A DNA stretch of 64,000 nt from DATKDF01 sp963752045 (GCA_963752045.1 CAVVWN010000008.1:434001-498000), one strand, 5' to 3'. Counted from the first letter of the stretch, positions 53,480 to 61,912 are shown. Notes: generated by a model from the sequence alone, not told the origin. A program made the numbers and translations.

Positions 53480-53536
53480 CGTACCTGCGGGGCCGACGGC
53501 CGTCAGTCCGGCGGGCGCCGGTCCCCCCGCTTCACG

Positions 53537-53542
53537 TACAAT
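53537..53542 (+). promoter_or_regulatory. Possible -10 box of the radical SAM gene
   Basis: TACAAT in the 131-bp spacer after ftsZ, 68 bases before the GTG start at 53611. No convincing -35. The spacer otherwise holds only GC-rich short inverted steps; no clear terminator for ftsZ is visible. Confidence 0.35.
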
Positions 53543-53610
53543 CTCCAATACCAGCTACCGACCGCCCGACGTCTCCCGAACCGGGGCGAACGCGCGACCC
53601 GCTGGCCATT

Positions 53611-55410
53611 GTGTCTGCCAAACCCACCACCCGCCGCCACGAACGGCGTGACCGGTCTCGTGTGCTCGGTCCCCGCGAGGCCGCGCTCGACGTGCTCTCG
53701 CGCGAGGTCGGCTTCGTCCGGAAGCCGCACGGCGGACGGCTGCGCGTGGCGCTCGCGTTTCCGAATACCTACTTCGTCGGCATGTCCAATCTGGGCCTGC
53801 AGACCGTGTACACGCTCTTCAACGCTGACGATCGCGTCGTGTGCGAGCGCGTCTTCCTGCCGCCCAGGCAGGAGCTCGCCCGGCTGCGTGCGAGCCGCGC
53901 GCCGCTCGTCACGCTGGAATCGCAGACGCCCGTCGGCGAGTTCGACGTGTTTGCCTTCTCGGTCTCGTTCGAGTGGGACTACACGAACGTGGTCACCATG
54001 CTGAAGCTGGCCGGGCTCGAGCCGCGCGCCGAGCGGCGGACCCGTTTCGACCCGCTCGTCGTGATCGGCGGCGCGGTGACGTTCGTCAACCCGGAGCCGC
54101 TTGCGCCGTTTGCGGACGTCGTCGCCGCCGGCGAGGCCGAGCGGCTCGTGCCGGGCCTCGTCGACGGCTTTGCGGCCGATGATGGGCGCGACAGGGAGGG
54201 GCTCCTCGCCCGGCTCTCGGCCACCAGGGGTTTCTACGTTCCGGCGCTCTACGACGTCGCCTACGATGGCCCCGGCAAGGTGGCGGCCATCGTCCCGCGT
54301 CCCGGGAGCGGCGCGCCGCCAGTCGTCGGGAAGGCGGCCGTCAAGACGACCGACCACCTCGACCCGCCGAGCACGTCGATCTTCACGCCCGACACGGAGT
54401 TCGGCTCGCGCCTGCTCGTGGAGGTGGTCCGCGGCTGCGCCAACCTGTGCCGGTTCTGCTGGGCCGGCTACAACTACCTGCCCGTGCGCCCGTTTCCGGC
54501 CTCGCGCATCCTCGACATCGCCGAGGCCGCGCGGCCGCACGCCAGCCGCGTGGGCCTCGTCTCGATTGCGCTCTGCGACCATCCGGAAATCGAGCGCATC
54601 CTCGGCCGGCTCGTCGATATGGGCTATGGGATCAGTCCGGCCTCGCTGCGGCTCGATGACCTCACCGAATCGATCGTGACGCTGCTTGCCGCGAGCGGCG
54701 AGCGGTCCATCACGATTGCGCCCGAGACAGGGTCTGACCGGCTGCGCCGCGTGATCAACAAGACCGTGACGAACGACGAGATCCTCGACCGCGCCGACCT
54801 CATCTTCCGGTCCGGCATCGAGAACCTGAAGCTCTACTACATGGTCGGCCTGCCCACCGAGACCGACGAGGACCTGGTGGCCATCCGCGACCTGACGCTT
54901 CGGATTCGCGACATCATGCTCGGCCATGCCCGGGAGCGAGGAGCGGTTGGCCGAATCGTGGCGTCGGTCAACCCGCTCATTCCCAAGCCCGGCACCGCGT
55001 TCCAGTGGATGCCGATGGCCGGCGCGGGCGTGGTCGATCGCACGATTGCCAGGCTGCGCGGGCTCGTCGCGGACGTCGACAACGTGTACTTCAACATCAA
55101 GTCTGAGCGCCATTCCTTCTACCAGGGCCTCCTGTCACTGGGTGACCGGCGGGTCGCCGACGCGATCGAGCGGGCCGAATCCAACGGGCAGAACTGGCCG
55201 CAGGCGGTCGCCGAGGCCGGGCTCGACGCCGACGCCTACCTGCTGCGGGACCGAAGCGCGGACGCCTGGCTGCCGTGGCAGATCATCGACGGCGGCATGA
55301 AGACGAGCTTCTTCCGGGACGAGCTCGACAAGAGCCTCCGCGCCGAGTGGACGCTGCCTCCCAAGCGGCGCGCCGAGAACGCGCGCCTGATTCCCGTCAT
55401 CGAGACCTGA
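53611..55410 (+). CDS. B12-binding radical SAM protein (TIGR03960-like)
   Basis: 599 residues. The N-terminal part (about 40-230) is the vitamin-B12-type Rossmann domain typical of this group (VALAFPNTYFVGMSNLGLQT, VIGGAVTFVNPEPLAPFADV). The radical SAM core has EVVRGCANLCRFCWAGYNYL (C-x3-C-x2-C at about 276-283), then SLRLDDLTESIVTLLAASGE, TIAPETGSDRLRRVINKTV and YYMVGLPTETDEDLVAI. It is a family of unknown reaction, often found fused to or next to a second TIGR03936-type protein; no such partner is seen here. The GTG start gives MSAKPTTRRHERRDR, a basic N-terminus. Confidence 0.85.
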   Translation: MSAKPTTRRHERRDRSRVLGPREAALDVLSREVGFVRKPHGGRLRVALAFPNTYFVGMSNLGLQTVYTLFNADDRVVCERVFLPPRQELARLRASRAPLVTLESQTPVGEFDVFAFSVSFEWDYTNVVTMLKLAGLEPRAERRTRFDPLVVIGGAVTFVNPEPLAPFADVVAAGEAERLVPGLVDGFAADDGRDREGLLARLSATRGFYVPALYDVAYDGPGKVAAIVPRPGSGAPPVVGKAAVKTTDHLDPPSTSIFTPDTEFGSRLLVEVVRGCANLCRFCWAGYNYLPVRPFPASRILDIAEAARPHASRVGLVSIALCDHPEIERILGRLVDMGYGISPASLRLDDLTESIVTLLAASGERSITIAPETGSDRLRRVINKTVTNDEILDRADLIFRSGIENLKLYYMVGLPTETDEDLVAIRDLTLRIRDIMLGHARERGAVGRIVASVNPLIPKPGTAFQWMPMAGAGVVDRTIARLRGLVADVDNVYFNIKSERHSFYQGLLSLGDRRVADAIERAESNGQNWPQAVAEAGLDADAYLLRDRSADAWLPWQIIDGGMKTSFFRDELDKSLRAEWTLPPKRRAENARLIPVIET

Positions 55411-55425
55411 GGCCGGCACGGCCGG

Positions 55426-55734
55426 CTAGACGGCCTCGGCCATTTCGGCCTCGTGCTCCTTGAACGCGTCGAGGATCAGGTCTCGCAGCCGGTCCTGTCC
55501 GGTCGCATCGACGATCGGACGAAGCAGCGAGAAGCTCCGGCGTTCGCCGTTGACCGAGTACTGCCGGGCGGGGAACGTCACGTTGCGTCCCCCGTTCTTC
55601 CGTTCCCAGATGGCGAAGCCGACGAGCTTGAGCCCGTCGAGCGGGCCGCCTGAGAAGTGGAGTTCGGCGTCGGCGAGCTTGCCGGGAGGATTGCCTCGAT
55701 CGTTCGGCGTGAACTTCACGGTCATGGTGCGCAT
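55426..55734 (-). CDS. Small conserved protein, possibly SpoVG-like fold
   Basis: 102 residues without signal or membrane segment. The pattern LKLVGFAIWERKNGGRNVTF...PARQYSVNGERRSFSLLRPI...LRDLILDAFKEHE recalls SpoVG-type proteins (strands, then a basic loop with N-x-x-x-P, then a C-terminal helix starting near RDLIL). SpoVG binds nucleic acid and acts as a regulator in other bacteria. The match is by pattern only and could be mistaken. It converges on the radical SAM gene (15-bp gap). The ATG at 55732-55734 has GGAG nearby (GAAGGAGATGCGCACC), which supports the start. Confidence 0.55.
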   Translation of the reverse strand: MRTMTVKFTPNDRGNPPGKLADAELHFSGGPLDGLKLVGFAIWERKNGGRNVTFPARQYSVNGERRSFSLLRPIVDATGQDRLRDLILDAFKEHEAEMAEAV

Positions 55735-55928
55735 CTCCTTCGAAAGTCGTGACAGGCGCTTGCATCAGTGGATTGAGCAAGGCGCGAGCCAGAAGTCCCT
55801 GCAGCCGCATCGATCGGCGCAACTCCCTGTAGGATCAGGTGTTCGTCCGGATTCCGAGCGGCCAGCGCCCACCGATGGGCGCCCGCGTGACGCGCCGGGT
55901 TTCCAGTCGAGCAGGGAGGGCGCAGCGG

Positions 55929-56690
55929 ATGACCACTGGGGTTGCGGGGGATTTCGCCTGGCAGGAGAGCCGGGCCGGCAGATGCCTGCGGAATCTGGCG
56001 CTCGCCGCGATCTCCGACCATGTCTTCACCACGCGGCAACTCGAGTTTCACGATGACTCATTCGAGCGCGACTCGGCACGCCTGGCGTCAGCATTCGATG
56101 TCGAGACAGGAAGTGTGGTGTGGGTGAGGCAGGTCCACGGTCGGGCCGTCGTGGCCGTCGAGCCCGGCTCGGCCGTGGAAGGCCGGCCCGAGGCCGACGC
56201 GATCGTCTCATCCGACCCGGGGCGCGTCATCGCCGTGCGGGTGGCCGACTGCGTGCCCGTGCTCGTGGCCGACCGGCACCGGCGGGTGGTGGCCGCCATT
56301 CATGCGGGCTGGCGAGGCACCTGTGCCGGCGTCATCGAGGCCGCCGTGTCGGCGATGGCCGATGCCGGCGCGAACCGGCAGGATCTTGTGGCGGCCGTCG
56401 GGCCGAGCATCGGGCCGTGCTGCTATCAGGTAGACGACAGAGTGCGCGGCGCCTTCCTCGGCGTGACCCCGGATGCGGCATCCTGGTTCACCGAGGACGG
56501 GCCCGGGCACTGGAGGCTTGATCTCTGGGCCGCCGCCGCCGACCAGTTGCAGGCAAGCGGGCTCCCTGCCGACTCGATCCACGTCTCGCGAATCTGCACG
56601 GCGGAGAACCTCGAGGACTGTTTCTCCTACCGGAAGGAAGGTCCCGCGACAGGCCGCCTGGCCGCCGCGATCCGTCTTGCCCCCCGGTGA
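55929..56690 (+). CDS. pgeF: Purine nucleoside phosphorylase YfiH / laccase-domain protein (PgeF-like)
   Basis: 253 residues. Metal-binding motifs of the family: WVRQVHGRAVVAVEPGS (His near 67), VRVADCVPVLVADRHRRVVA (Cys near 108) and AIHAGWRGTCAGVIEAAVSA (His near 126). The end has VSRICTAENLEDCFSYRKEG (about 217-236), also diagnostic. Members act on purine nucleosides (adenosine phosphorylase/deaminase) and have been linked to peptidoglycan editing through removal of wrong Mur precursors, so the place near the dcw genes is suggestive. ATG at 55929 has GGAGG ten bases upstream; thirty further open codons lie before it but without conservation. Confidence 0.88.
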   Translation: MTTGVAGDFAWQESRAGRCLRNLALAAISDHVFTTRQLEFHDDSFERDSARLASAFDVETGSVVWVRQVHGRAVVAVEPGSAVEGRPEADAIVSSDPGRVIAVRVADCVPVLVADRHRRVVAAIHAGWRGTCAGVIEAAVSAMADAGANRQDLVAAVGPSIGPCCYQVDDRVRGAFLGVTPDAASWFTEDGPGHWRLDLWAAAADQLQASGLPADSIHVSRICTAENLEDCFSYRKEGPATGRLAAAIRLAPR

Positions 56691-56714
56691 GCCGCACGCC
56701 GAGGCGGCAGGCCG

Positions 56715-57161
56715 TCAGAACTTGAACAGGTCGTCGAGCGCCTTCTTGGCCGACGAGGGCGCGTCGACGGCCCGCTGAGAGCCCGTCTCCCGTTCCACTT
56801 TGAGACGCGCTGAGAAGTGTGGGCAGTCGTTCGGTTCGTCCTTCGGGCTGACCCGCTTGGAAATGACCTGGCGGCATTCGAATCGGGCGCCGGGATCGAA
56901 CGACTCGCAGTTGATGCAGGCGCGCAACGCGGCGCCACACTTGCCGCATCGGCTCAGGGAGCCAATCTCGGTCGACTCCTGGTGGCCGCAGCGCGCGCAG
57001 CGGAAGACCTCGACGAACCCGGGCATGTTGGGCACGCGGGGGTCGCGCGGAATGCGGGGGTCGCGCGGTTCGACCGGTTTGCGCGCGCCTGGGCCGCCCG
57101 TCCGCTTCCGGTCGCGGTCGTCGTCCTGGTAGCCCCGCTGGCGGTACTTGCGGTCAGACAT
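56715..57161 (-). CDS. Small zinc-ribbon protein
   Basis: 148 residues. A charged, Arg/Pro-rich disordered start (1-48) is followed by a zinc ribbon, FRCARCGHQESTEIGSLSRC and GKCGAA (C-x2-C...C-x2-C at about 54-76), then CINCESFDPGARFECRQVIS (C-x2-C...C) and a final Cys in NDCPHFSAR. The tail is amphipathic (SAKKALDDLFKF). It resembles uncharacterised small regulators that bind RNA or protein. It overlaps the RNase HI stop by eight bases, so the two are translated together. Confidence 0.7.
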   Translation of the reverse strand: MSDRKYRQRGYQDDDRDRKRTGGPGARKPVEPRDPRIPRDPRVPNMPGFVEVFRCARCGHQESTEIGSLSRCGKCGAALRACINCESFDPGARFECRQVISKRVSPKDEPNDCPHFSARLKVERETGSQRAVDAPSSAKKALDDLFKF

Positions 57162-57561
57162 GTTCGGCCTCGTCCATGGCCAGGTTGGCCAGCCGGTCGG
57201 CGTCCGCGTTGTGCTCGCGCCTGACGTGCTCGTAGCTCACGCGTCCGATCTGGTGGGCGAGCAACCGGGCCCGGCCGTGGAGCGGCTTCAGCCCGTCGTT
57301 CTTGACCTTGTAGACGCCCCGCATCTGCTGCACGAGCAGGAGCGAATCGGACTTGATGTGCACCTCGGTGGCGCCCTGGTCGCGGCACCATTCGAGCGCA
57401 GCCAGGAGGCCGTTGTACTCGGCGACGTTGTTGGTCGCGAAGGGCAACGCGCCCCGGAGCTCGACGGCCTCGCCTTCCGTTGGCTGGATGACGGCCCCCC
57501 AACCGGCCGGTCCCGGGTTACCGCGCGCGCCGCCGTCGATGTGGGCCGTGAACCTGGCCAC
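57154..57561 (-). CDS. Ribonuclease HI family protein
   Basis: 135 residues. The catalytic carboxylates of RNase H are visible: Asp in AHIDGGARGNPGPAGWG (residue 9), Glu in ATNNVAEYNGLLAALEW (about 48) and Asp in VHIKSDSLLLVQQMRG (about 72); the final acidic residue is in HNADADRLANLAMDEA (about 122). It has no extra domain. It is the short family (cleaving RNA in RNA-DNA hybrids) rather than the E. coli rnhA length of 155. GTG at 57559-57561 starts two bases after the stop of the upstream gene. Confidence 0.88.
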   Translation of the reverse strand: MARFTAHIDGGARGNPGPAGWGAVIQPTEGEAVELRGALPFATNNVAEYNGLLAALEWCRDQGATEVHIKSDSLLLVQQMRGVYKVKNDGLKPLHGRARLLAHQIGRVSYEHVRREHNADADRLANLAMDEAEHV

Positions 57562-57563
57562 GC

Positions 57564-57977
57564 CTAGTTCGGCCGACCCACGACGTCGCGAATCACCTGG
57601 ACGTCGCGCACGCGGGTCGTGCGAACCCCGTTGCTGAACTCGATGCACATGCCCGGCGCCGCCAGCATGCCGGTCAGGATGGCGCTGCCGCCCCAGGTGC
57701 AGCCGCTCACCTGCACACGGCTTTCGTCCGAGGGCACGCCGGCGAACCACCCGCCCGTGACGACCACGCTCAGGTCGTTCTGCACGGCCAGCGTGTAGGT
57801 CGAGTTCTTGGTCTTGGCCACGATCCAGTCGCCGTGCCGGGTATCACGTTTCCACACGCCGTCCAGCCGGTGGGCGGCGTTCGCCAGCTTCGTGAGCGTC
57901 CGCGCGAAGACGCCGCTCGAGTCCTCGACCCGGGTCAGGCCGGACTTCAGCACATCGGTTCTCGACGGCGATCCCAT
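57564..57977 (-). CDS. Hypothetical small protein
   Basis: About 137 residues from ATG at 57975-57977 (MGSPSRTDVLKSGLTRVEDS); a TTG at 58013 would add twelve residues. It has mixed alpha/beta content with a Trp/Gly-rich middle (VVVTGGWFAGVPSDESRVQV, SGCTWGGSAILTGMLAAPGM) and no signal peptide or membrane helix. Thr/Val strands with few charged clusters suggest a beta-sandwich. I recognise no family. It sits between an NTF2-like gene and RNase HI with gaps of 2 to 42 bp, so it is probably cotranscribed. Confidence 0.5.
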   Translation of the reverse strand: MGSPSRTDVLKSGLTRVEDSSGVFARTLTKLANAAHRLDGVWKRDTRHGDWIVAKTKNSTYTLAVQNDLSVVVTGGWFAGVPSDESRVQVSGCTWGGSAILTGMLAAPGMCIEFSNGVRTTRVRDVQVIRDVVGRPN

Positions 57978-58019
57978 CGGCCTCAGGATGACAGGAACCT
58001 CGCCCGGACTCAAGCGGTA

Positions 58020-58445
58020 CTAGACGGAAAGCTTGCCCTTGAGGACGCCCACCTGGATGAGAAGTCCGGTGAAGTCGTACAGCCGGCGCTCCACATGAAT
58101 TCGACCGTCGGAGAATTCGAACAGCCGGACGCCCTGGATCTGGAAGTGCCGGTCGGTGCCCGGCAGGCCCATGAACTCGCCGACGTGCGTGGCCGTCGCC
58201 GAGAACGGGAGGGCCGCCCGATGGCCGTCGATGAGCGGCTCCCCGGGTGTGAATTGCCAGTCAGGGAATGTCCGGAACAGCACCTGGTAGGTGTCGCCAA
58301 TCTTCTCGCGGCCGCGCAGTTCCCCGAACATCGGGCTTCGAACGACCGCGTCCTCCGTATAGTCGGCCGCAAGCGCGATGGGGTCCCGCGCGTCCCACTT
58401 GGCCTGTCTCGCATCGAAGAGCTGGACAATCTCGTCACGGGTCAT
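58020..58445 (-). CDS. SnoaL/NTF2-like protein
   Basis: 141 residues, single NTF2-like domain: an N-terminal helix pair (MTRDEIVQLFDARQAKWDAR), YTEDAVVRSPMFGELRGREK (about 29-48), TYQVLFRTFPDWQFTPGEPL (about 52-71) and the final strands (FQIQGVRLFEFSDGRIHVER). The cone-shaped pocket of such proteins hosts small hydrophobic substrates in isomerases and polyketide cyclases, but many members have unknown roles. No catalytic Asp-His pair is certain here. It lies between the zinc-ribbon coiled-coil gene and a hypothetical gene, same strand. Confidence 0.82.
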   Translation of the reverse strand: MTRDEIVQLFDARQAKWDARDPIALAADYTEDAVVRSPMFGELRGREKIGDTYQVLFRTFPDWQFTPGEPLIDGHRAALPFSATATHVGEFMGLPGTDRHFQIQGVRLFEFSDGRIHVERRLYDFTGLLIQVGVLKGKLSV

Positions 58446-58502
58446 GTGCGCCCTCCGGTTCCTGATGGCCGCGTGCCCCGTCGGCCCCGCCGGCCTCCCG
58501 AC

Positions 58503-59216
58503 TCACTCGACGGGCGGCTCGTAGTAGAGAATCCGCTGACAACTCTCGCACTGGTGGATTTCGTCGTTGCGGCGGATGAGCTGGGCGATGTGCGGGCGAA
58601 GGCGCACGAAACACGCCGAGCAGGTTTCGCCCGTCATGGCCGCCACTCCGACGCCCTTGCGCCCCTTCAGCAGTTGTTCGTAGCGGGCGAGGAGGGGCGC
58701 GTCGAGGGCCGCCGTTTCGCCCTTGCGCGCGGCCGAGAGCCGCAGCAGTTCCTCGTCGAGGGCCCCTGATTCCCGGTCGAGGGCCGTGCGCGCCTCGTCG
58801 CCCTCGCGCTTGACGCCGGCGAGCGCGGCTTCGGCCGCCTTGATCCTGGCCGACACGCCGTCGGCTTCTTCCATCAGCACGAGGATCTTCTCCTCGATGC
58901 CGTCCTTCTCGGCTTTGGCCGTCTCGATCTCGTGGAGCAGCGCCGTATATTCCTGGTTGGTCTTGACCGCGGCCTTGTGATCGTTGAATCGCGACAGGCG
59001 GGCGTCGACGACAGCGACGTCCTTTTCGAGCGCCCGGCGCTTGACCTGGTTCTCGGCCAGGTTTGCCTTCGCCACCTCGAGCGCCGACTGCGCATCGGCG
59101 AGCCTGGCCGCAATCGCCTCGAGGGCGGCGGGCAGCTCACCCTGACGTTTGCGTGCCGCATCGGCGGCGCTGTCGAGCTTCTGCAGAGCGATGAGAGCCT
59201 GAAGCGCCGGAATCAC
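58503..59216 (-). CDS. Coiled-coil protein with C4-type zinc ribbon (CdsZ-like)
   Basis: About 237 residues. It starts VIPALQALIALQKLDSAADA, followed by a long heptad-rich coiled coil to about residue 180 (VKRRALEKDVAVVDARLSRF, KAAVKTNQEYTALLHEIETA). It ends with the zinc ribbon GETCSACFVRLRPHIAQLIR...IHQCESCQRILYY (C-x2-C...C-x2-C). This is the conserved plan of the C4-type zinc ribbon proteins found near RNase H or DNA-polymerase genes; function is unknown. GTG at 59214-59216 is chosen; a TTG 12 codons upstream is equally open but unconserved. Confidence 0.82.
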   Translation of the reverse strand: MIPALQALIALQKLDSAADAARKRQGELPAALEAIAARLADAQSALEVAKANLAENQVKRRALEKDVAVVDARLSRFNDHKAAVKTNQEYTALLHEIETAKAEKDGIEEKILVLMEEADGVSARIKAAEAALAGVKREGDEARTALDRESGALDEELLRLSAARKGETAALDAPLLARYEQLLKGRKGVGVAAMTGETCSACFVRLRPHIAQLIRRNDEIHQCESCQRILYYEPPVE

Positions 59217-59288
59217 GGGGCCTAGTGTTCCACGGGCTCGTGGCAGATTCAACTTGACGTACGTGGAGCCACACCACCGTGACCGGCC

Positions 59289-60551
59289 TCAGGTGAGCCA
59301 GGACGCCAGGTACACGGCCGCCGTGCCGCCGAGCAGCACGAGGCCGGCGTACGAAAGCCAGACCAGCCCCACGCCTGGCCGGTGCTCCGGCGGAACGTTC
59401 GCCGCGGTCACCACGCGCAGGTTGAGGTAGCCCAGGATCGGCGCGGTCAGAAACGACACGATCGTGGCGAAGTCCACCATCGTGGTGAGGCTGCCGGCAA
59501 ACGAGATGATCACCACGATCGTGGCCGCACCCAGAATCGCGCCGGACACCCAGTACACCGGACCGGTATCGCTCGCCTGGTTCGGCTCTCCGCGGTCGCG
59601 CATGACCGCAAACGACCGCGCGATGGCTCGCGGGAACCCGTCGATGACCGTGAGGGCCGTCGAGAACATGGTCGTCATCACGGCGACGAGCACGATCGGC
59701 CGCGTCCAGGCGCCGAGTGTCTGGCTGTACAAGTCCACGAGCTGCACGGAGAACTGGGTGCCGGCGTTGCTGAACGCCGCACCGCTCTGGTACATCACAC
59801 CGGCGCCGAGCAGAAGAAACGCGAAGGCGAGGATGCCCGTGGCCACGTAGCCGATCCGGAAGTCGAGGAGCGCGTGGGCAACGCTTGCCCGGCTCCCGCT
59901 GTCGTGGTTCTTGGCGAGCGTCCACACCGAGCTCCACACCGAGATGTCGATCGCTGACGGCATCCAGCCCGCCAGCGCGAGGATGAAGGCCAGCGGAACC
60001 GCAGCCGAGGCCGGCGGCCAGAAAGCCAGTGTCGACAGATCCGTCCGGGGAAGCGTCAGGGCCGCCGCAAACAGCGTCGATACGGCGAGCAGCACGAGCA
60101 CGACCTTGATCGTGCCGTCGAGGCCCTTGAACCGGCCGACGCGCAGCAGCCCCGCGCACACCAGAATGAGCCCGGCGGCCACGGCCGGGAGGGGCAGCGG
60201 GATGCTGAACGCGACCTGCAGCAGAAACGACGTGAAGAGGACGATGGCCACCTGGATGATGAGCGCGGTCGAGAGCGTGATGCCCAGGTACAGCCAGAGC
60301 GCCCAGCGGCCGATGCGGTTGTACCCCTCGACCAGGCTCTCGCCGGTGGCGGCGGCATAGCGCGGCCCGTACTCGAAGAACGGGTACTTGAGGATGAGCG
60401 CCAGCAGCACCACGCCCGCGAGCGCGAAGCCGGCGTCGGCGCCTGCCCGCGTCGACTGCACCAGATGAGAGACACCGATGGCGGCGGCCGCCCAGAGCAG
60501 GCCCGGGCCGAATGCGTTCCAGAACGTCGACGGACGCGTGTCTGTGTGCAT
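59289..60551 (-). CDS. Nramp-related transporter with atypical metal-site motifs
   Basis: 420 residues, about eleven helices. The N-terminus keeps the family pattern FGPGLLWAAAAIGVSHLVQSTR, but where Nramp transporters have DPGN in TM1 the sequence has GVSH, and the TM6 MPH motif is MPS (LALAGWMPSAIDISV). The remaining layout (SLVEGYNRIGRWALWLYLGI, FLTAPILGYLNLRVVTAANV) is ordinary. The usual Asp and Asn ligands are thus missing, so it may carry Mg2+ or a different substrate. It lies between the zinc-ribbon protein and a transglutaminase-like gene. Confidence 0.8.
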   Translation of the reverse strand: MHTDTRPSTFWNAFGPGLLWAAAAIGVSHLVQSTRAGADAGFALAGVVLLALILKYPFFEYGPRYAAATGESLVEGYNRIGRWALWLYLGITLSTALIIQVAIVLFTSFLLQVAFSIPLPLPAVAAGLILVCAGLLRVGRFKGLDGTIKVVLVLLAVSTLFAAALTLPRTDLSTLAFWPPASAAVPLAFILALAGWMPSAIDISVWSSVWTLAKNHDSGSRASVAHALLDFRIGYVATGILAFAFLLLGAGVMYQSGAAFSNAGTQFSVQLVDLYSQTLGAWTRPIVLVAVMTTMFSTALTVIDGFPRAIARSFAVMRDRGEPNQASDTGPVYWVSGAILGAATIVVIISFAGSLTTMVDFATIVSFLTAPILGYLNLRVVTAANVPPEHRPGVGLVWLSYAGLVLLGGTAAVYLASWLT

Positions 60552-60566
60552 GGGAGCCGGGGAAGT

Positions 60567-61001
60567 TTATCGCAGGTCCGCCGTGAAGGGCGTGTATCGC
60601 TCGCCGACGTCCGCCGAATCGTTCACCGGCTGTCCGTCGACCTCAACCCAGGCATGTCCTTCCACGCTGTCGTCCTTGCGAACCCCCATTCGGAGCGTCG
60701 CGTCGATGCCCTGGCGGCGCAGCAGGCCTCGCAGGACGAGCGATCTCGTCAGGCACGTGCCTGCGGGGCCGACGCGCGAGGCCGAGGCGAGAAGCTCGAC
60801 CGTGCGCCGCACCCGTGCGGGTATGTCGCCGGACGGCGCGGAGGAGCGCGGCGGATTCAGGCGTTCGATGAAGCGTGACGTGCGGGCGAGGCCGCCGATC
60901 GGCAGCAGCCAGGAGGCACACAATAACTGCACGCGCGCCCGCACGAGCAGCCGCCGCTCTCGCGCCGGCAAATCGAAGAACCGGGTCATCCGCTTCAGCA
61001 T
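60567..61001 (-). CDS. Lasso-peptide B2-like transglutaminase-fold protease, orphan
   Basis: About 144 residues, the size of the stand-alone B2 protein (leader peptidase) of lasso-peptide clusters. The Cys-His-Asp triad can be placed: Cys in VGPAGTCLTRSLVLRGLLRR (about 81-100), His in EGHAWVEVDGQPVND (about 117-131) and Asp at its end. No lasso precursor, B1 (PqqD-like) or C (asparagine-synthetase-like) gene is found nearby. Such B2-like proteins also occur alone and may cleave other peptides. ATG at 60999-61001 is chosen with GGAG four bases upstream; a GTG four codons earlier is also open. Confidence 0.72.
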   Translation of the reverse strand: MLKRMTRFFDLPARERRLLVRARVQLLCASWLLPIGGLARTSRFIERLNPPRSSAPSGDIPARVRRTVELLASASRVGPAGTCLTRSLVLRGLLRRQGIDATLRMGVRKDDSVEGHAWVEVDGQPVNDSADVGERYTPFTADLR

Positions 61002-61100
61002 CAGGCTCCGCACGCCATGCTATCGCCGTTTGCTGGATCCACGCAGGCGGCGCCGGTGCTGCGTCCAGGTGCCTCCCGCGTCGGCGCGGGCTCGCGTCCG

Positions 61101-61883
61101 TCAGTCGAACACGATCATCTCGTCGGGCAGGATCGGCCGCGTGCGCGGCAGGATGCCTCGTCGTGCCAGATCGCCGAGGAGGCCGAGCGTGCCGACGAAC
61201 GCCACGAGCTTGACCACGTCGAACGTGGTCGTCTGCGGCAGCTGCTTCCAGAGCAGCCAGAGGAGCGGCTGCGCGATCGCCACAGCCCACACCGATCCGT
61301 AGAAGTACCTGCGCTCGATGCCTTCGCCTTTCGTCGACCATCCCGCTCGCGGCAGCCACCCGATGAAGCCCATGACCCAGACCGTAGCGGCAATGGGCAG
61401 GTAGCCGGCGTCGTAGATGGCCCGCATCCGCCACTCGCCGTTGATGATGGCGTCGGCGAGGCCGGCGATGTTGAGCAGGGCGTAGGCGATGATCTCGCTC
61501 CAGGCGAGCGTGTAGCAGATTCGGCGATGGAGCGGATTGGGCCGGTCTTCCGTGAAACGCAGAATCAGCGGTCTGGGCTCGACTCCCGGCAGGCGACCGA
61601 AGAGCGCCGCCACGCCCGTGCCGGCGATGACGATGGCGAGCCAGGTGAGGGTCGCGGAGCTGGGGCCTTCCGCAAACAGGCCGAACGTGATCGGACCCGG
61701 CGCGATGAAGAACACCCAGATCCAGATCGGCCAGTGGAGCAGGCGATAGTAGAGCTTGTTCCGCGTCCGGATCGGACGCTCGCTCGCGCGTTCGACACGT
61801 TCGGCGTGTCCGTATTTGACGGGGTACGAAGGCGGTACAATCGCGGGCACAGCGCCCAATAGGATAGCGGAGTCCGGGAGCAT
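61101..61883 (-). CDS. Polytopic membrane protein of unknown function
   Basis: 260 residues if the first ATG is used; a GTG at 61850 is also plausible and would place the start close to the AT-rich spacer. Six or seven hydrophobic helices (LLHWPIWIWVFFIAPGPITF, ATLTWLAIVIAGTGVAALFG, ICYTLAWSEIIAYALLNIAG and later AVAIAQPLLWLLWKQLPQTT), with basic loops such as RPLILRFTEDRPNPLHRRIC. I recognise no family. It is transcribed toward the B2-like protease gene with about 100 bp between them and divergently from the kinase gene. Confidence 0.6.
   Translation of the reverse strand: MLPDSAILLGAVPAIVPPSYPVKYGHAERVERASERPIRTRNKLYYRLLHWPIWIWVFFIAPGPITFGLFAEGPSSATLTWLAIVIAGTGVAALFGRLPGVEPRPLILRFTEDRPNPLHRRICYTLAWSEIIAYALLNIAGLADAIINGEWRMRAIYDAGYLPIAATVWVMGFIGWLPRAGWSTKGEGIERRYFYGSVWAVAIAQPLLWLLWKQLPQTTTFDVVKLVAFVGTLGLLGDLARRGILPRTRPILPDEMIVFD
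61836..61841 (+). promoter_or_regulatory. Probable -10 box of the kinase gene
   Basis: TACAAT (one mismatch to consensus) in GGTACAATCGC. The -35 region at the right distance is weak (a TTGACG lies 14 bases upstream, too close). The kinase start at 61913 is 71 bases downstream. The divergent gene's start region overlaps this box. Confidence 0.4.
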
Positions 61884-61912
61884 GTTGGGAAGTGTGCGGG
61901 TGGCAAGGTCCG

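Noticed and set aside
53480..53610. Terminator after ftsZ
   Set aside because: Short GC inverted steps are present, but no stem is followed by a T-run, so a terminator is not claimed.
61014..61100. Lasso precursor peptide between the B2-like and membrane genes
   Set aside because: No small frame with a Gly/Cys/Ser start after a leader and an Asp or Glu at ring distance was found.
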